From Anastrepha obliqua (taxonomy: Eukaryota; Arthropoda; Insecta; Diptera; Tephritidae): a stretch of 64,000 bases of DNA. The stretch's first letter is position 1. Each line of letters starts with the position of its first letter. Of this stretch, positions 54,460 to 63,768 are shown piece by piece. The translations under genes were made by a program, and so were the position numbers. The stretch lies in contig NC_072892.1 in the NCBI RefSeq assembly GCF_027943255.1, positions 21,847,792 through 21,911,791 on the forward strand, given 5' to 3'. The notes beneath the pieces are model-generated. The model was not told the origin of the DNA and searched no databases. It was given only the letters and a program-made list of their open reading frames with translations.

Positions 54460-55333
54460 ACGCAGCGTAAGAGCTCGAAATCCGCCTGCATGACGTCGGC
54501 TATTTTCAAGCAATGGTTTCATCAGTCATTTGTTCCACAGGTGAATATTCCTTTTAAGTTTTGTCCGGTTTTTAAGGCTAACTGGTTGTTTTTAAGGTTA
54601 CATCGTTTTTAAAGGAGAAAGCCTTACCAATTAAAGCTCTCCTCCCAATCGACAACGCTCCTTCTCACCCAAATGAAGCTGAACTGACAACGGAGAATGG
54701 CCAATTTCGGCAATGTTTATGCCACCAAACGCTACTCCCTCATTCAGCCGATGGATCAGAATGCAATAAAAATCACTAAGTTGCATTACAAAAACAGCCT
54801 TCTAGCTTCAATAGCAGCAACAAAGTCTAGTTTGCTCGAGTCGTTGAAAAAACTTAACTTAAAAACAGCTATGAATCTTTTGGATGCGGCTTGGTTTCGT
54901 GTTGGTGAAGCAACATTAGCTAAGTGCTGGAACAGTATTTTAGATTTTGCGGTAAACAATGATGATCCCGAAGATAATGTTCCGTTGGCGGTTTTAAGAG
55001 CAAAATGGGAAGCTAAACTTCGCACTTTGATGAGCAACACCGTCCATCTCCTTAGTAGTTTAAATCCAGATTAAATTCACTTTACCAGCCATTCATGAAT
55101 GGAACGAAGATATCGAGAAGGGCGGTGCAGATGACGATCATCAACAAGAGGGCGAATCCGATGATGACAGCGTATCAGAGCAACTGGAGAAAATTAAGCC
55201 GACTGAAGCAGTTGAAATTTTCAACAAGGCGTTAATATGGGCTGGTCATAAAGATGTCGATCAAACTGATATGAGTGTGCTAAGACGGTTAGGGAGCAAG
55301 CTTGGCTTCAAGTTTTATAAAAACAGAAGATAA
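54460..55333 (+). pseudogene. Tigger-type transposase C-terminal half, frameshifted, with a 56-bp intron
   Basis: KSACMTSAIFKQWFHQSFVPQ (54470-54540) matches the AWMTS.IF..WF...FVP block. After an intron (54541-54596) come VTSFLKEKALPIKALLPIDNAPSHP (catalytic Asp at codon 54651-54653), a frameshift near 54697, then LIQPMDQNAIKITKLHYKNSLL (third catalytic Asp). A long open stretch contains AAWFRVGEATLAKCWNSIL and ends with a stop at 55074. In another frame follow the acidic DDDHQQEGESDDDSV region and VSEQLEKIKPTEAVEIFNKALIWA...VLRRLGSKL, to a stop at 55333. This is the DDE domain and tail of pogo/Tigger transposases. The N-terminal CENPB-type HTH and first Asp region are not recognisable. Confidence 0.85.
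54541..54596 (+). other. 56-bp GT-AG intron in the Tigger transposase
   Basis: Donor CAG|GTGAAT, a branch-like CTAAC at about 54579, acceptor TTTTTAAG. Removal joins FVPQ to VTSFLKEK in frame, matching the uninterrupted FVP.V..FLKEK of the family. The size is typical of short fly introns. Confidence 0.75.
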
Positions 55334-55450
55334 AAAAAGATGACTGATTTTTTTAAATAAAACCATCGTACGATTTAATTTTCAATTAATATGTAACGAA
55401 AACAAGAACAAAATGTGAATTTAAATGTGAAAAAATATATTTATTTAGTA

Positions 55451-56712
55451 CAGGGCCCGCCATCTATCGTTACGGATTTGAACTAAGTATTATTTGAAGA
55501 ATGGTAACACTTAGCTGTCATCTGATTTGACAGAAAATTAGTTTTATTCTTCCGCTAAATGAAAATGGTTGTGTATACGCTCAAAGAACGCTGGGAAATA
55601 TTGCGACATTACTTTGAAAATCATGGTAATGTTGCAGAATGTGTACGAAAATTACGTACGACAATCGGAAGAAGAAAAGCACCGAATGAAGCGTATGTGC
55701 GTTACTTTGCGAAAAAAGTGAGAGAAACTGGGTTGCTTATTGAAAAACCAACGCGTGACCGACCAAAAACCGTGCGTACACCCGAAAATATTGCTGCTGT
55801 GCCCGAGAGTGTTCGTGAATCACCAGGAACATCAGTTCACCGTCGTTCTCAACAATTGCACATTTCGGAGACATCATTGAGACGAATTTTGCGTAAAGAC
55901 CCTGGTGTGACGCCACACAAAGTCCAATTGGTTCGGCAGCTGAAGCAAACCGACCACCCAATGCCCTTTCGCTTCGCTTCATGGGCTTGGGATCGACTTG
56001 AAGAAGATGAAACCTTTTACCGAAAAATCATCTTTTCGGATGAAGCTCATTTCCATCTCGGCGGGTATGTTAACAAGCAAAATTGTCGCATTTGGGGCTC
56101 AGAAAACCCGCACGCACTCGAAGAAAAGCCGATGCATTACAACGAGTTACTGTTTGGTGCGGATTTTGGTCGAGAGGCATCATTGGTCAATGGAGAGCGT
56201 TACCGGGCCATGTTGAACGAATTTTTGTTCCGAGAAATTGAAGAGGAGGATATTGGTGGCATTTGGTTCCAGCAAGATGGCGCTACTTGCCACACAGCGA
56301 ATGCTACGATCAATCTTTTGCGCACTGTCTTCGAAGATCGCATTATCAGCCGAAATTCTGATATCGTTTGGCCGCCTCGGAGCTGCGATTTGACGCCGTT
56401 GGATTATTATCTTTGGGGTGCCGTCAAAGACCAGTATTATGCCAACAAACCAGCAACAATTGATGCACTGAAGACCAACATACGCGATGTCATAGCTGAA
56501 ATACAGCCGCATACAATCGAAAATGTGTTGAAAAATTGGCCCGATCGTATGGGATAGTGCATGGCTAGCCGAGGCAGCCATATGAATGAAGTTGTGTTCC
56601 ATCATTAACCGGAAGGATTGTACTTCAAAATAAAAAAAACAGTTTGGAAAAATATTGAGTAGTTTCTTTTTAATAGCATTTTTAATTCCGTAAAGTTATA
56701 TGGCGGACCCTT
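55451..56712 (+). mobile_element. rosa-type (DD41D) mariner
   Basis: 1262 bp with inverted repeats CAGGGCCCGCCATCTATC and the inverse of AAGGGTCCGCCATATAAC, sharing a TACGGA word about 20 bp in. TA duplications lie at 55449-55450 and 56713-56714. It is inserted inside the Tigger element. It carries one long transposase frame. The rosa group was described from Ceratitis rosa and other tephritid flies, which supports the organism guess. Confidence 0.9.
55559..56557 (+). CDS. rosa mariner transposase (DD41D), subtly damaged
   Basis: 332 codons. HTH regions lie at residues 10-60 and 95-115 (SETSLRRIL). The catalytic residues are D161 (IIFSDEAHFHLGG), D240 (WFQQDGATCHTA) and D282 (CDLTPLDYYLWG), with 41 residues between the last two, the DD41D signature of the rosa group. 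Two hidden lesions are present. First, bases 56138-56185 make sense only in another frame, where they give VTVWCGFWS.GIIG, the conserved block after D1. The family's roughly 13 following residues are absent, so a 1-base loss and a larger deletion cancel out and the frame stays open. Second, the TAG at 56555-56557 cuts the protein about 16 codons before the family ending; the sense text CMASRGSHMNEVVFHH continues to a stop at 56608. Probably inactive. Confidence 0.9.
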   Translation: MKMVVYTLKERWEILRHYFENHGNVAECVRKLRTTIGRRKAPNEAYVRYFAKKVRETGLLIEKPTRDRPKTVRTPENIAAVPESVRESPGTSVHRRSQQLHISETSLRRILRKDPGVTPHKVQLVRQLKQTDHPMPFRFASWAWDRLEEDETFYRKIIFSDEAHFHLGGYVNKQNCRIWGSENPHALEEKPMHYNELLFGADFGREASLVNGERYRAMLNEFLFREIEEEDIGGIWFQQDGATCHTANATINLLRTVFEDRIISRNSDIVWPPRSCDLTPLDYYLWGAVKDQYYANKPATIDALKTNIRDVIAEIQPHTIENVLKNWPDRMG

Positions 56713-56818
56713 TATTTTTGGGCATTCCAAAACGTGAACACTTTTGTTAACGTGAACTGCCTTGGTTTGAATTAGTTCACGTTATCGAGCGTGCGCTGTA
56801 TATGTAAGTTACCAAGTA

Positions 56819-57043
56819 CATTTGGCGCAAAATTAATCATCCAATTTCATTTCTGAATTACCTTTTATATAAATAAAAAAACATATTTTGAGTGATGGAA
56901 ATCCTTCTTTTGCCCTTTAGGAACTCCACTGCTTCCCTATGCAGCAGCTGTCTAATTCACAAATGTCGAATATGATTGACGTACGGCGCCATTTCCAAAA
57001 AATATACATCTGCCAATAGGATGATTAATTTTGCGTCTCCTAG
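56819..57043 (-). repeat. MITE with GGCGCAAAATT ends, copy B (both ends)
   Basis: TA at 56817-56818 and 57044-57045 bracket 225 bp beginning CATTTGGCGCAAAATTAATC and ending GATGATTAATTTTGCGTCTC. Internal words (GCAGCTGTCTAATTC, CACTGCTT) match copy C in inverse orientation. It lies 19 bp beyond the Tigger element's right end. Confidence 0.8.
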
Positions 57044-57045
57044 TA

Positions 57046-57812
57046 CAATGTACATATGTCTGCACAAGTGTGAACTTTTGTAATTATGCAAATTCAATTT
57101 AATCCTTTTCCGAATGAAAATGCACCATGCACATAAATATGTGGCTGGTCATCAGTACATTCACACTGCAACTATTTGCATGCACGCATACGTACATAAA
57201 TACCTACACCGACACATACACAATCAATGTCCGAATTCTTCGCAAAATATCAACATGCCACCATAGAAATATTCAAAGCAGTAAGCAAAATTCTTCGCAT
57301 GCATTCAAGGAATTTCACTAATGATGTGGACTATTTTTAATTAAATATCTAAGTGATTTCCTGGCGATAGTCGCAAGTACACGTACACAAGTACTCGTAC
57401 ACAAATTAAATTGTTTTCGTTAGAGGCGTTGTAAGCGGCTTGCTTTGCTTGAATTGTATTGAGGTGTGTGCGTATTTGAAATTCTATGGTTGTGTGTTGA
57501 GGGAAAGCAGAGAGAAGGCAATATTTAAATTATAAATTTGCGGTCAGTTTCAAATGTTAGTTACTCCTCAATGACACTTTAGGCTATAATACCAGCTTTT
57601 TTTGTGTGACTAAGCACCTTAAAGTATGCTATTAAAATCGATGTGGTTGAATAGGTGTGAGGGCAATATATGGCAAGTGAATCGAATGAAAGCATTAAGT
57701 TTGGGGTGTAAATTAATTACAATCAGTTTAATTGTTTCCCATAAATCGTGAGAATTATATAAAGAGAATTAAACAAATGTGCTATTCGCATGGGAGTCGA
57801 AAGTGTTGATGT
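57046..57812. other. Non-coding stretch
   Basis: No feature recognised; CA-rich text around 57170-57220. Confidence 0.35.
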
Positions 57813-58250
57813 TGTTGTAGTAGTAACTTTGCCCTGTCAGTGTAGTACTATAATCACCGGTCGTCTTCGTCTAGCTCATGTAAAGGTAGGCCCAGGAAAC
57901 ATACCGTTTCGACGGGTTGGGTCCGGAGGGAGAGGGGTGTTAGATGAGTAGGTTTAGTGGGGCATGTGAACAGGTGGTTAGTGTCGTGCGGAGTGCCTTC
58001 ACAAGCAGGACATATGTTTGGTGTGTCGTGGTCAATTGCTGGAGCTCTTCATCTGCTGTGGGTGGTGGTTGGACTCCGATTTCGCCATTCAGTGGTCGGG
58101 AGCTTAAGAAGGTGGAAACGGTCTCCCGATGAATGCCGTTTATTGTCTGTCTAATCAAGTAAATGTCTGTTAGTTTTGTCCTGGATTTCATCGGCGTAAT
58201 TTAATACGTGTCTCCTGACGTGGGAGGCGGCTCTGGCTTATTGTTGTATG
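57813..58250 (-). pseudogene. Jockey-clade LINE, 3' end (C-terminal zinc knuckle)
   Basis: On the minus strand: NYADEIQDKTNRHLL; NICPACEGTPHDTNHLFTCP (CCHC knuckle, about 57960-58020); TKPTHLTPLSLRTQPVETVCFLGLP and LDEDDR with a stop near 57855. This ending (C..C...PHDT.HLF.CP..PTHLTP..LW..P) is the hallmark of Jockey-clade RTs. After the stop the minus strand reads ACTACTACAACAACATCAAC, a CAA-type tail. The copy is 5'-truncated to about 440 bp. Confidence 0.85.
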
Positions 58251-58260
58251 TTGTGAACTT

Positions 58261-58341
58261 TTTTGTTTTTTTTGTTTTTATTTTTATTTTTTTTTTTTTT
58301 TTTTTAGTCACGCACCAACCCATTCGGCTACGACGGCCGAA
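58261..58341 (-). mobile_element. Mini-SINE: tRNA-like head fused straight to an A-rich tail
   Basis: The minus strand reads TCGGCCGTCGTAGCCGAATGGGTTGGTGCGTGACT, the SINE head with a good A box (TAGCCGAATGG), followed at once by a long A-rich tail (poly-T on plus, 58261-58305). There is no B box and no body. A 9-bp duplication, TGTGAACTT, occurs at 58252-58260 and 58342-58350, so this is a real insertion and not a deletion of a longer copy. Confidence 0.75.
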
Positions 58342-58350
58342 TGTGAACTT

Positions 58351-58800
58351 GTGAACTGTAAACAGCGGAAAATTTACTTAGGAGGTTCGTGCAGGTGGTA
58401 TTATGAATTTTACGCAGTTAAAAAATAATTGGTTGTGATCTCAAGTTCCCGAAATTTATTTTCACATTAAAAAATTTGCGACATAAGACAATATGACACT
58501 TGTGACACCCTGTGAACCACGTTAGTGTATTATATGGCATGAAATAAAAATGTTACAAATGCAGAAAGATGAAATATAATAAGGCCAGGCAAGCAAATGC
58601 ACGCTAAAGGGAAGGAAATGAGGGAAATCAAGGCAACGTAAAGATGGTGAGATATGCTAAGTTAAAAAAAATTACGAGATAGGAGGAATGGTTGATGGGG
58701 AAAAAGGTAGGTCAAGTAAAGTAAAGTTAAGAAAATGAGAAGATGAGTAAAGTGAAATAAGCTAAAGCAACATAAAGTAAAATAACGGTAAGTTTATATC
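58351..58800. other. Non-coding stretch
   Basis: Purine-rich text (AAAGGGAAGGAAATGAGGGA style) at 58600-58790; nothing assignable. Confidence 0.35.
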
Positions 58801-58804
58801 GTAA

Positions 58805-60542
58805 ACGAACTCTTTCCAAGTCACGAAATCGTGGAAGGAACTGAGTGTCAAATAAATGTGTCAAAAGAGTCGCCACTATTCACTAGTGAGGAACTACTAT
58901 TACCTGCGAGCAAACTCAAAAACCACAACGCACCAAGACCGGATGCAGTACCCGCAGAGGTTCTCAAAGAGATCGCAAAAATCCGATCACAAGTTACTAG
59001 ACATGTACAATGCCTGTCTAGGGATGGAATTTTCCCAGTAATCTGGAAAAATCAGCAGCTCGTACTGTCGAAAGGCAACCTGAATCTCCTATCAGCATAT
59101 CGGCCATTAAGTATGCTCGACACAGCAGGCAAGCTCCTTGAAAGGCTGATCAAGCCTCGACTTGCCGCAGCCATAGATAAAGCCGGATGATTATCGGTAG
59201 GAGAGCACGGCTTTAGATGCGGAAAGTGTGCAATAGAGGCAACTGAAACTGTCATAAGCAGCGCAACAGGGCAGTATTCAATCCAGAAGCATAGGCCTGC
59301 TTGCCACCTTAGATGTAAGGAACGCTTTCGACAGCATAAAATGGGCGTACATATTAGCCGCCTTAGAGCTAAGGTTCAAAATTTCGACATACCTTCACCG
59401 GCATCCCTTTGTACATGATGAGGAATTATTTGCGAGATCACAAACTCGTCTATCAAACCGAAGTTGGTTCTCGTTATATAAATGTCACATCCGGAGCGGC
59501 ATAAGAATTAATTCTCGGTCCCGACTTGTGGAACATTAGTTATGACGAAATATTCGATAAAGAAATTCCTGATAAGATCTTTCTAATTAGATACGCAGAC
59601 GATAACGCAGCAGTCGTCACACTACGAAACCTTGAAGAAGCTCGTAGAAAACTTAACCAAGTTATCATACGGGCACAAATGTGGCTAGATTCACGTGGGC
59701 TCAAATTAGCCACAGAGAAAACGGAGCTAATAATTCTAATCAAGAAGCACCTTCCATTAGAAATTAGCTGGCATGCAAACTTGCTCAAATACGCTAACCA
59801 CAAAAAAGGTTCTAAAGTACCTCGGCATAAGACTGGACACAAGACTAACCTTCTGAGCCCACATAAAACACGTAGCATGAAAAATCTACTCAGATAGCGT
59901 CCCTACTCAGTAGACTGATAGCAAACATAGGCGGAACAACCCACAGCAAACGAAAAATAATGATGGCTATCACGCTCTCCGTTCTCCTTGACGGCGCTGA
60001 ACTGTGGGCAAATGCGCTAAAGGCAAATGACCGGTGTAAGCTCCTAGCATTGGTACAACGACGGCAGCTTTGAGAGTTGTATCAGCGCCAGTTGTTCAAG
60101 TGATAAGCGGTTCAAAACCGATTGGCTCAAAAGCTTTCGAGAGGAAAAAATTGTGGGCCTTAAAGAAAAAGAGAATGAATGTAAGAGTAAGCAAACTTGC
60201 AGCGCGCGAAATGAAGGATGAAACGCTAAGGCTATGGCAAGACTATCTGGAGAAACGAATTACGCGGCGGATGAATGGCTAGGCTAATATAAAATATCGC
60301 TACATGGTATAGTAGGAGCTTCGGTGAAGTAAATTTGTATACAACCCAAATGCTTTTGCGGCACGGGTATTTCCAGAAATACCTGTTCAAAATAGGGAAA
60401 TGCGGAAATGTAATCAACAAAAAGCTAAGTAGCGAGGAAACGTGGGAAATTATCAGTAGTGAAAGAGAGAAAAGAGAGTTGTGAACTGAAAACGAAAAGA
60501 GAGATGTGAAATTAAAACTTATGCCGAAGAGCATTAAGCTGC
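58805..60542 (+). pseudogene. R1-like LINE reverse transcriptase, decayed
   Basis: Opening block: KLKNHNAPRPDAVPAEVLKEIA, GIFPVIWKNQQLVLSKG and AYRPLSMLDTAGKLLERL (RT motifs 1-2). After a stop come GEHGFRCGKCAIEA and, in shifted frames, DVRNAFDSIKWAYILAAL. IRYADDNAAVVTL (YADD box intact, about 59590-59620) follows, then LDSRGLKLATEKTELIIL. The tail shows PIGSKAFERKKLWALKKKR, RLWQDYLEKR and GYFQKYLFKIGKCG. The order and the APGPDG.P.EVL, (R/L)Y.DD and GHGYF..YL patterns point to the R1 group. Many stops; 5' end and endonuclease absent. Interrupted at 60543 by another LINE. Confidence 0.85.
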
Positions 60543-61355
60543 TTTCGCGCTTTCAGGGATGGCTCCAGGGCCGAGCTCGGTTCCGGCTCTGGAGTCTACG
60601 TGGAATCCAGTATTTCAAGCGGAGGTGTATGCAGTTCAAGAAGCGATGAACTTTGTTGTGGGAAACCGGCTGAAGAGGCAGATCTGTATGTGTTTGCAGC
60701 GACAGCAAAGCTGCGCTCATGGCCTTAGATAGCCCTTCAACTCTTTCAAGGATAGTCGAGTGTGGTAAATCCAGGTTAAACTATGTCGACGGGCATCAGG
60801 ATGATGCTAACATCCTGGGTCACGTAGGTATCGTGAGTAACGAGATCTCTGACTCTTTAGCTAGGAAGGGCTCTGAGGCCAACTTCCTTGGCCTTCTGCA
60901 CAAGCGAGCTTGGTAGGCTGAAAGAGGCTGCAGATGGACTAAACTGATGTTAACTGTCATGTCCGACCGACTGTCGCAGTTCCTCATGCCACTAAACAGA
61001 GGGGGCAGTAGGAGGCAGGTTCGACTTATGACGGGCTACTTTCTATGGGCGAAGCATATGGAAAAGTTAGGCATCTGAGACAATGTACTCTGCCCAGCAT
61101 GTGGAGAGGAGGATGAGACGGCGAACCACTTTCTCTGCGTCTGCCTTGCCTTCGCTCGAATCAGGTTTGAGGTCTTTGGTACTGATGTGCTAAAAAGCGA
61201 CCACCTTGGCTCCTTGCCCACCACAAGATCTACTCATATTTAAAGAAAATTAAAAAGAGAATCCGAGTGCAGTACAATGGACTTAATTGTGTCTGAGTGC
61301 TGAATTTGCTAGTTGTCCCGACAACAAAACCAAAAAAACAAAAAAGACAAAAAAA
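60543..61355 (+). pseudogene. RNase H-type LINE fragment inserted in the R1-like copy
   Basis: Blocks: GSGSGVYVESS (RNase H start), VFQAEVYAVQEA (from a shifted frame), VFAATAKLRS near the second Asp, YVDGHQDDANILGHVG (the WVPGH region, decayed), VSNEISDSLARKGSEA. Then LMTGYFLWAKHMEKLGI, NVLCPACGEEDETANHFLCVC and LAFARIRFEVFG, ending near a poly(A)-like CAAAAAAACAAAAAAG tail. A word pair, GAGATGTGAAAT then GAAGAGCATTAAGC, occurs on both sides (60500-60541 and 61355-61387), with 11 bases lost on one side. This fits a target duplication of roughly 30-40 bp. Confidence 0.75.
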
Positions 61356-61390
61356 AGAGATGTGAAATGCTGAAGAGCATTAAGCAAAGG

Positions 61391-62708
61391 TTTTTTCAAA
61401 AATGACTCTGGACGCAGGGACGAAACAGGTGTCCCTGGACGCAAGGTGAGTAAGTGGAATGTGTCCTTTATAGGACGCCGTCTTGGACCTCTACCTCAAA
61501 GCAATGCGGAAACAGTCTCGAGTTAAAGGGGAAAATCCAAGTGCAGAGGAAGCTGTTTTTAAAGAAATCTCTACACCCGTGGTAACGCCGGTTACTATAT
61601 GGTGCGGGGACATTTTTAACCCAACCCCACCGTCAAAAAAAACAAAACAACTAAAACTGACATGTAGCTCAAACTAAATGAAGTTTGTTCACACGAAACA
61701 GTTTCTTCTTGATAATTTTTACTCCTAAAGAATGCAAAATCTTGTAAGAAAGAAAGACCAAATTATTTATAATGCTTATTAATATCAAACTGAAACAATA
61801 AATACCAAACATTCGAAAGTCACAGAAGGCATTCGAAAAAAATTTAAACAAACCAGAGAAAACTACATATACCAACTGTTGCTTAAAAATTAGAAATAAT
61901 TTCAAAGTGACGCAACTTTTAGAACACACAAGCTAAATAGAGAGATGAAGCAACTACACATCTTAATAAATTATCGCTGAATAGGAATAAGAAAATAGGT
62001 AACTGAAAGGCACAGAAACTTTTAAAGTGCTACAAAATGCAAACGTAAGTCAGGATTGTAGTGAAAGTTCCTGCTAGGCATTGTTCCTAGCAAAAAAGTA
62101 TACTCCCGCCAACGCTTTGTAGCTTTCAAACGAGCGGTATGTCGAAGTTTTTGCTTTAATATTTATTCGACTGTGCTGACTGCACTGACTGTTTTGTTTT
62201 TGTTTCATATGGCAGCTAGTTAGGCAGCTCGTTAATGTGAGTTTTTACAAAGTACAATCGCGAACTTACAGTTATTTGAACAGGTTACTAGTAAAACTTT
62301 GAGACAAAACGAAAATGTTGGTGCCACCCATTGATTGGCATATTTTTTATACTCACACACGACTACATGTATTGAGGTGCGCCGTTGCGTATGAGTGACG
62401 AGTCGACAGTATTTAGTGCAGACTAGGGCTGCACATTTTTTTGAGGGATTTCTTAGATCGCGTGATGCCGGGATTGGTTGCAGGATTAGTCACGGGATTT
62501 AGATATTCATTATTTTGTGACAACTTAACTAGAAAAAAATTGCATTTGTATTGTTGGAACAGGTCTTCTACACTGTAATTTATAATAAATAATGGAAGTT
62601 TTTTTTTTATTTAAAGTGAAATATATTTCATTTGTAACAGCAAAAAAGAGAACAGTTAAATTTCTAAGCATTTTCTATTACCTCAATGCGTATATATTTA
62701 ATAAAGGA
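61391..62708. other. Non-coding stretch (start may be R1 3' UTR)
   Basis: The first 200 bp may be the continuation of the R1-like 3' region. A 64-codon frame at 61483-61677 has no recognisable family. Otherwise nothing. Confidence 0.35.
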
Positions 62709-62711
62709 ACT

Positions 62712-63020
62712 TAGCGGCCACCGTAGTCGCATTGCTTGGTGGGTGACTACCATTCAGAAGTGCTCGGGTTCGAAGCACCAATTGATAGAAAAATTTTTTT
62801 CTAATAGCGCTCGCTCCTTGACAGACAATGACAAGCCTCCGAGTGTAATTTTGTTATGCAAAAGCTTCTCAAAAGCTTGTTAAAAAAATTCCCTGCCCTT
62901 CGAAGGTGTCTTGAAACACAGTAGGTCCCTTCATTTGTGGAAAAACATCCAAGGCACACACCACAAATAGGAGGTGGAGCTGTGTCAAACACCCAAAAAG
63001 GGTACAAGCGGCAAAGTAGA
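62712..63020 (+). mobile_element. tRNA-derived SINE, copy 3 (most complete)
   Basis: The head starts GCGGCCACCGTAGTCG; the B box GGTTCGAAGCA is at 62767-62777. Body landmarks follow in the family order: CTAATAGCGCTCGC, CAATGACAAGCCTCC, AGTAGGTCCCTTCATTTG, CACACCACAAATAGGAGG and AACACCCAAAAAGGGTACAA. It reaches the tail but lacks the GCGCCAATTATATA terminus seen in copy 4. The A box is degenerate. Confidence 0.85.
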
Positions 63021-63137
63021 AATATGTGGAAGGTGATCCGATTGAAGGTACTTTTTTTCAATGAGGTTTTTTCGAAAAAACGCGTGACTACTGTCAAACT
63101 AAATACACACTTTTTTCAGGTATTCAGCGACAATTCA

Positions 63138-63765
63138 TCATGAAAACACTTACGTTTCAGCAACGATTACAAATCGTAAATTGTATTACGAAAATCGACC
63201 CGCTGTGAAAAGTGTTCGTCGCGCGCTCAGGCCAACTTATGGTGTTTAGCGATGAGACCCATTTTTGGCTTAATAGCTACCTCAATAAGAAAAATTGCGT
63301 ATTTGACCTGAAGAGCAATCCGAAGCCATTCCAGAAAAGCTAAAAGCTAAAAGTGGTCATCTTCTCGGCGGTCGGTTGTAATCCCTTTGAATTTTTCTTG
63401 CGAGGGTGCACCTTTTTTGTGGCACTTCATGGACTTCTTTCTGTTTAAGCCCAAGTTTAAGTGATCTAGGAAGGATCAATGAATCAATGATCAATATGCG
63501 TCATTGTTTCGTTTATCGCTCGTGGACTGACCACCTAGATCATGTGATATCACACCTATGGAATTTTATTTGTGAGACTATGTAAAGTCTAAATGCTTTG
63601 TGGATAAACCAGCTTCGATTGAGGCATTGGCAGCCAACATTGTTAAAGTTATTCACGAGATACCGACCGAAGTCCTCCAGCCAGTCACTCAAAATTGGTG
63701 TTTATGGATGGCTAAGTCACGGCGCAGTTGCGGCCAACATTTGAAAGGAGTTATTTTTAAACAAA
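63138..63765 (+). pseudogene. rosa-type (DD41D) mariner transposase relic
   Basis: Starts MKTLTFQQRLQIVNC, then SVRRALRPTYG and, after a deletion of the second HTH region, MVFSDETHFWLNSYLNKKNC (first Asp in the rosa-type SDE.HF.L.GY.NKQNCR block). Frames decay across the centre. YVKSKCFVDKPASIEALAANIVKVIHEIP then emerges, followed by VTQNWCLWMAKSRRSCGQHLKGVIF. Second and third catalytic Asp are lost. It is diverged from the 55451 copy, so two rosa lineages are present. Inverted repeats not identified. Confidence 0.75.
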
Positions 63766-63768
63766 AAA

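Larger units (their letters stand above)
52409..56798 (+). mobile_element. pogo/Tigger-like DNA transposon, 4.4 kb, with nested insertions
   Basis: The two ends are perfect 24-bp inverted repeats (CAGCGCACGCTCG..., ending in ATAACGTGAAC) with TA duplications at 52407-52408 and 56799-56800. CAG-initial ends, a TA target and a CTCGATAAC-like core fit the pogo/Tigger group. The transposase C-terminal half is at about 54440-55333. A rosa mariner (55451-56712) lies between the gene and the right end, and an unrelated reading frame (53196-53993) lies in the left half where the transposase N-terminus should be. The interior has been heavily rearranged, yet the terminal repeats remain perfect. Confidence 0.85.
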
